From contig WAPZ01000246.1 of NCBI GenBank assembly GCA_015520535.1, positions 1 through 6,780 of the forward strand: a stretch of DNA of 6,780 bases, written 5' to 3'. Positions 6,142 to 6,780 of this stretch are shown here, one piece after another. How positions within the stretch are numbered: position 1 is the first letter of the stretch; each line of letters begins with the position of its first letter. The position numbers were made by a program, and so were the translations under genes. The notes below the pieces were generated by a model. It saw only the letters and a program-made list of their open reading frames with translations, was not told the origin of the DNA and ran no database searches. The DNA comes from Candidatus Heimdallarchaeota archaeon. Its GTDB lineage: Archaea > Asgardarchaeota > Heimdallarchaeia > Hodarchaeales > S146-22.

Positions 6142-6653
6142 GAAAGTTTTAAAAAATTGGCTTGATCTATAACTAAAAGCACAAAATCCTCGGGTTGCTC
6201 AAAGACAAGTTTAAACGCTTTATTAATAAATGCAACTCCATATTCTTGGACATACTTTAAATTTTGGCGGTCGATTCCTATAATGACCAATTCATCATCA
6301 ACCACTTGCCCTAATAACCGAAGGGCTCCACCAGCTTTTATTTGGATGCCAAACACAATAAAATTCTTTGTCGGCAGAACAAACGAATTATTATTATTGT
6401 CACGGTACTCCACTTCAATCAATAGCCCATAAACGACTTCTAATTTCTTTTCTTTGATTAATTGCTGCAATCGTGGTAGTACTTCTGTTCCTTGTGGACT
6501 GATAAGTCCGATCTCATCGTCAAGTGAGGAAAACTCATATAAGTCTTTATAATCTTTGATTTTTACAACATACTTTCCTTTTGTCATTGTGAAAACACAA
6601 ACTAATTTGTTGAATAAAAACAGCACAAAATGCCACAAGAAAATTCTACTCAT
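6138..6653 (-). CDS. Unrecognised protein, translationally coupled to truD
   Basis: I do not recognise this 171-residue protein. The body (about 24-171) alternates hydrophobic beta strands with charged segments, for example YGLLIEVEY (75-83) and a strand-rich stretch about 97-126, with a short DNNNNS run (85-90) encoded by an ATT-type triplet repeat. The far C-terminus, FVLLVIDQANFLKL, is hydrophobic. The first 22 residues (IFLWHFVLFLF core) are strongly hydrophobic and could be a membrane anchor or signal. They could also be untranslated leader, because an ATG at 6587 (Met23) would give a tidy 149-residue soluble protein starting MTKGKYVVKI. Neither start has a clear ribosome binding site. 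The TGA stop overlaps the truD ATG by four bases, which is good evidence for co-translation and perhaps a shared role in RNA modification. The partner role is inference. Confidence 0.6.
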   Translation of the reverse strand: MSRIFLWHFVLFLFNKLVCVFTMTKGKYVVKIKDYKDLYEFSSLDDEIGLISPQGTEVLPRLQQLIKEKKLEVVYGLLIEVEYRDNNNNSFVLPTKNFIVFGIQIKAGGALRLLGQVVDDELVIIGIDRQNLKYVQEYGVAFINKAFKLVFEQPEDFVLLVIDQANFLKLS

Positions 6654-6693
6654 ATGCTATGAAAAGCTTCTCGTTAATTCTTTGCGTTTTTGA

Positions 6694-6702
6694 TATTTTA
6701 AA
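6694..6702 (-). promoter_or_regulatory. TATA-like element upstream of the hypothetical-truD operon
   Basis: Read on the - strand the sequence is TTTAAAATA. Its centre is about 45 bases upstream of the ATG at 6653, so transcription could begin near 6670 with a leader of roughly 15-20 bases. A second candidate, TATATAA on the - strand at 6750-6756, is further out and would give a leader of about 75 bases. Archaeal promoters need only a TATA box and purine-rich BRE, so in AT-rich DNA such matches are weak evidence. Confidence 0.3.
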
Positions 6703-6720
6703 GACGTCGTTATTGGCGAT

Positions 6721-6773
6721 TTTGTCTTTTTAATGGTAATTAATCAAAATTATATACAAGGCGAAAAGACAAA
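6721..6773. repeat. Perfect 10-bp inverted repeat around a TATA-like box
   Basis: TTTGTCTTTT (6721-6730) and AAAAGACAAA (6764-6773) are exact reverse complements separated by 33 bases. The TATA-like sequence at 6750-6756 lies between them. A GGCGA occurs next to the left arm (6715-6719) and again at the start of the right arm (6760-6764). The arrangement would suit a two-site operator, but it may also belong to a gene beyond the right edge. The stretch 6654-6780 shows no convincing gene. Confidence 0.4.
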
Positions 6774-6780
6774 GGTACAT

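Noticed and set aside
6387..6398. ATT triplet repeat as a phase-variation tract
   Set aside because: Only four units, in frame and encoding a short Asn run; length changes would not shift the frame.
6661..6672. Near-palindrome centred on AAGCTT in the leader of the hypothetical gene
   Set aside because: It is short, imperfect and AT-rich, so expected by chance; no functional context.

Overview
The window looks like a piece of an AT-rich archaeal genome, possibly Asgard-like, though the lineage cannot be fixed from sequence alone. Three things point to archaea. There is a long (462 aa) TruD/Pus7-type pseudouridine synthase of archaeal layout. Candidate promoters are TATA-like rather than -35/-10. 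Ribosome binding sites are good matches to GGAGGTGAT (GAGGT, GAGGAGAT, GAAGGTGA). Several other genes look bacterial in type, namely a histidine-kinase-like protein, an Fpg/MutM DNA glycosylase and an HAFPL-type alpha/beta hydrolase. A mixed gene content of this kind is common in AT-rich archaea that acquire bacterial genes.

The left block (2-2559, + strand) is a tight three-gene run. It starts with the 3' part of a histidine-kinase-like gene that begins outside the window and has a degraded ATP-binding region. Six bases later comes an Fpg-family glycosylase whose biologically sensible start is an ATT codon at 848, because only that start gives the catalytic N-terminal proline. After 29 bases comes an alpha/beta hydrolase with an intact Ser-Asp-His triad. 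The short gaps and ribosome binding sites suggest co-transcription. The functional link is not obvious; signalling plus oxidative DNA damage repair is one guess.

The stretch 2560-2761 holds T-rich terminator-like tracts, weak promoter-like sequence and a ribosome binding site. It leads into a two-gene block (2762-4723, + strand): a 172-aa protein with two predicted winged-helix regions, and a 466-aa AAA+ type ATPase with an extra C-terminal alpha/beta domain. These two genes are the best candidates for an undescribed system. They form a compact DNA-binding-adaptor plus ATPase pair that I cannot assign to a known replication, transposition or defence module.

The right block (4753-6653, - strand) converges on the ATPase gene. 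It holds an unrecognised 171-aa protein (possibly only 149 aa) whose stop overlaps the TruD start by the four bases ATGA. A compound hairpin with T-rich flanks at 4709-4762 can serve as a terminator for both converging units. The right edge (6654-6780) contains two TATA-like elements and a perfect 10-bp inverted repeat bracketing one of them. I saw no tRNA, rRNA, CRISPR array or insertion sequence.
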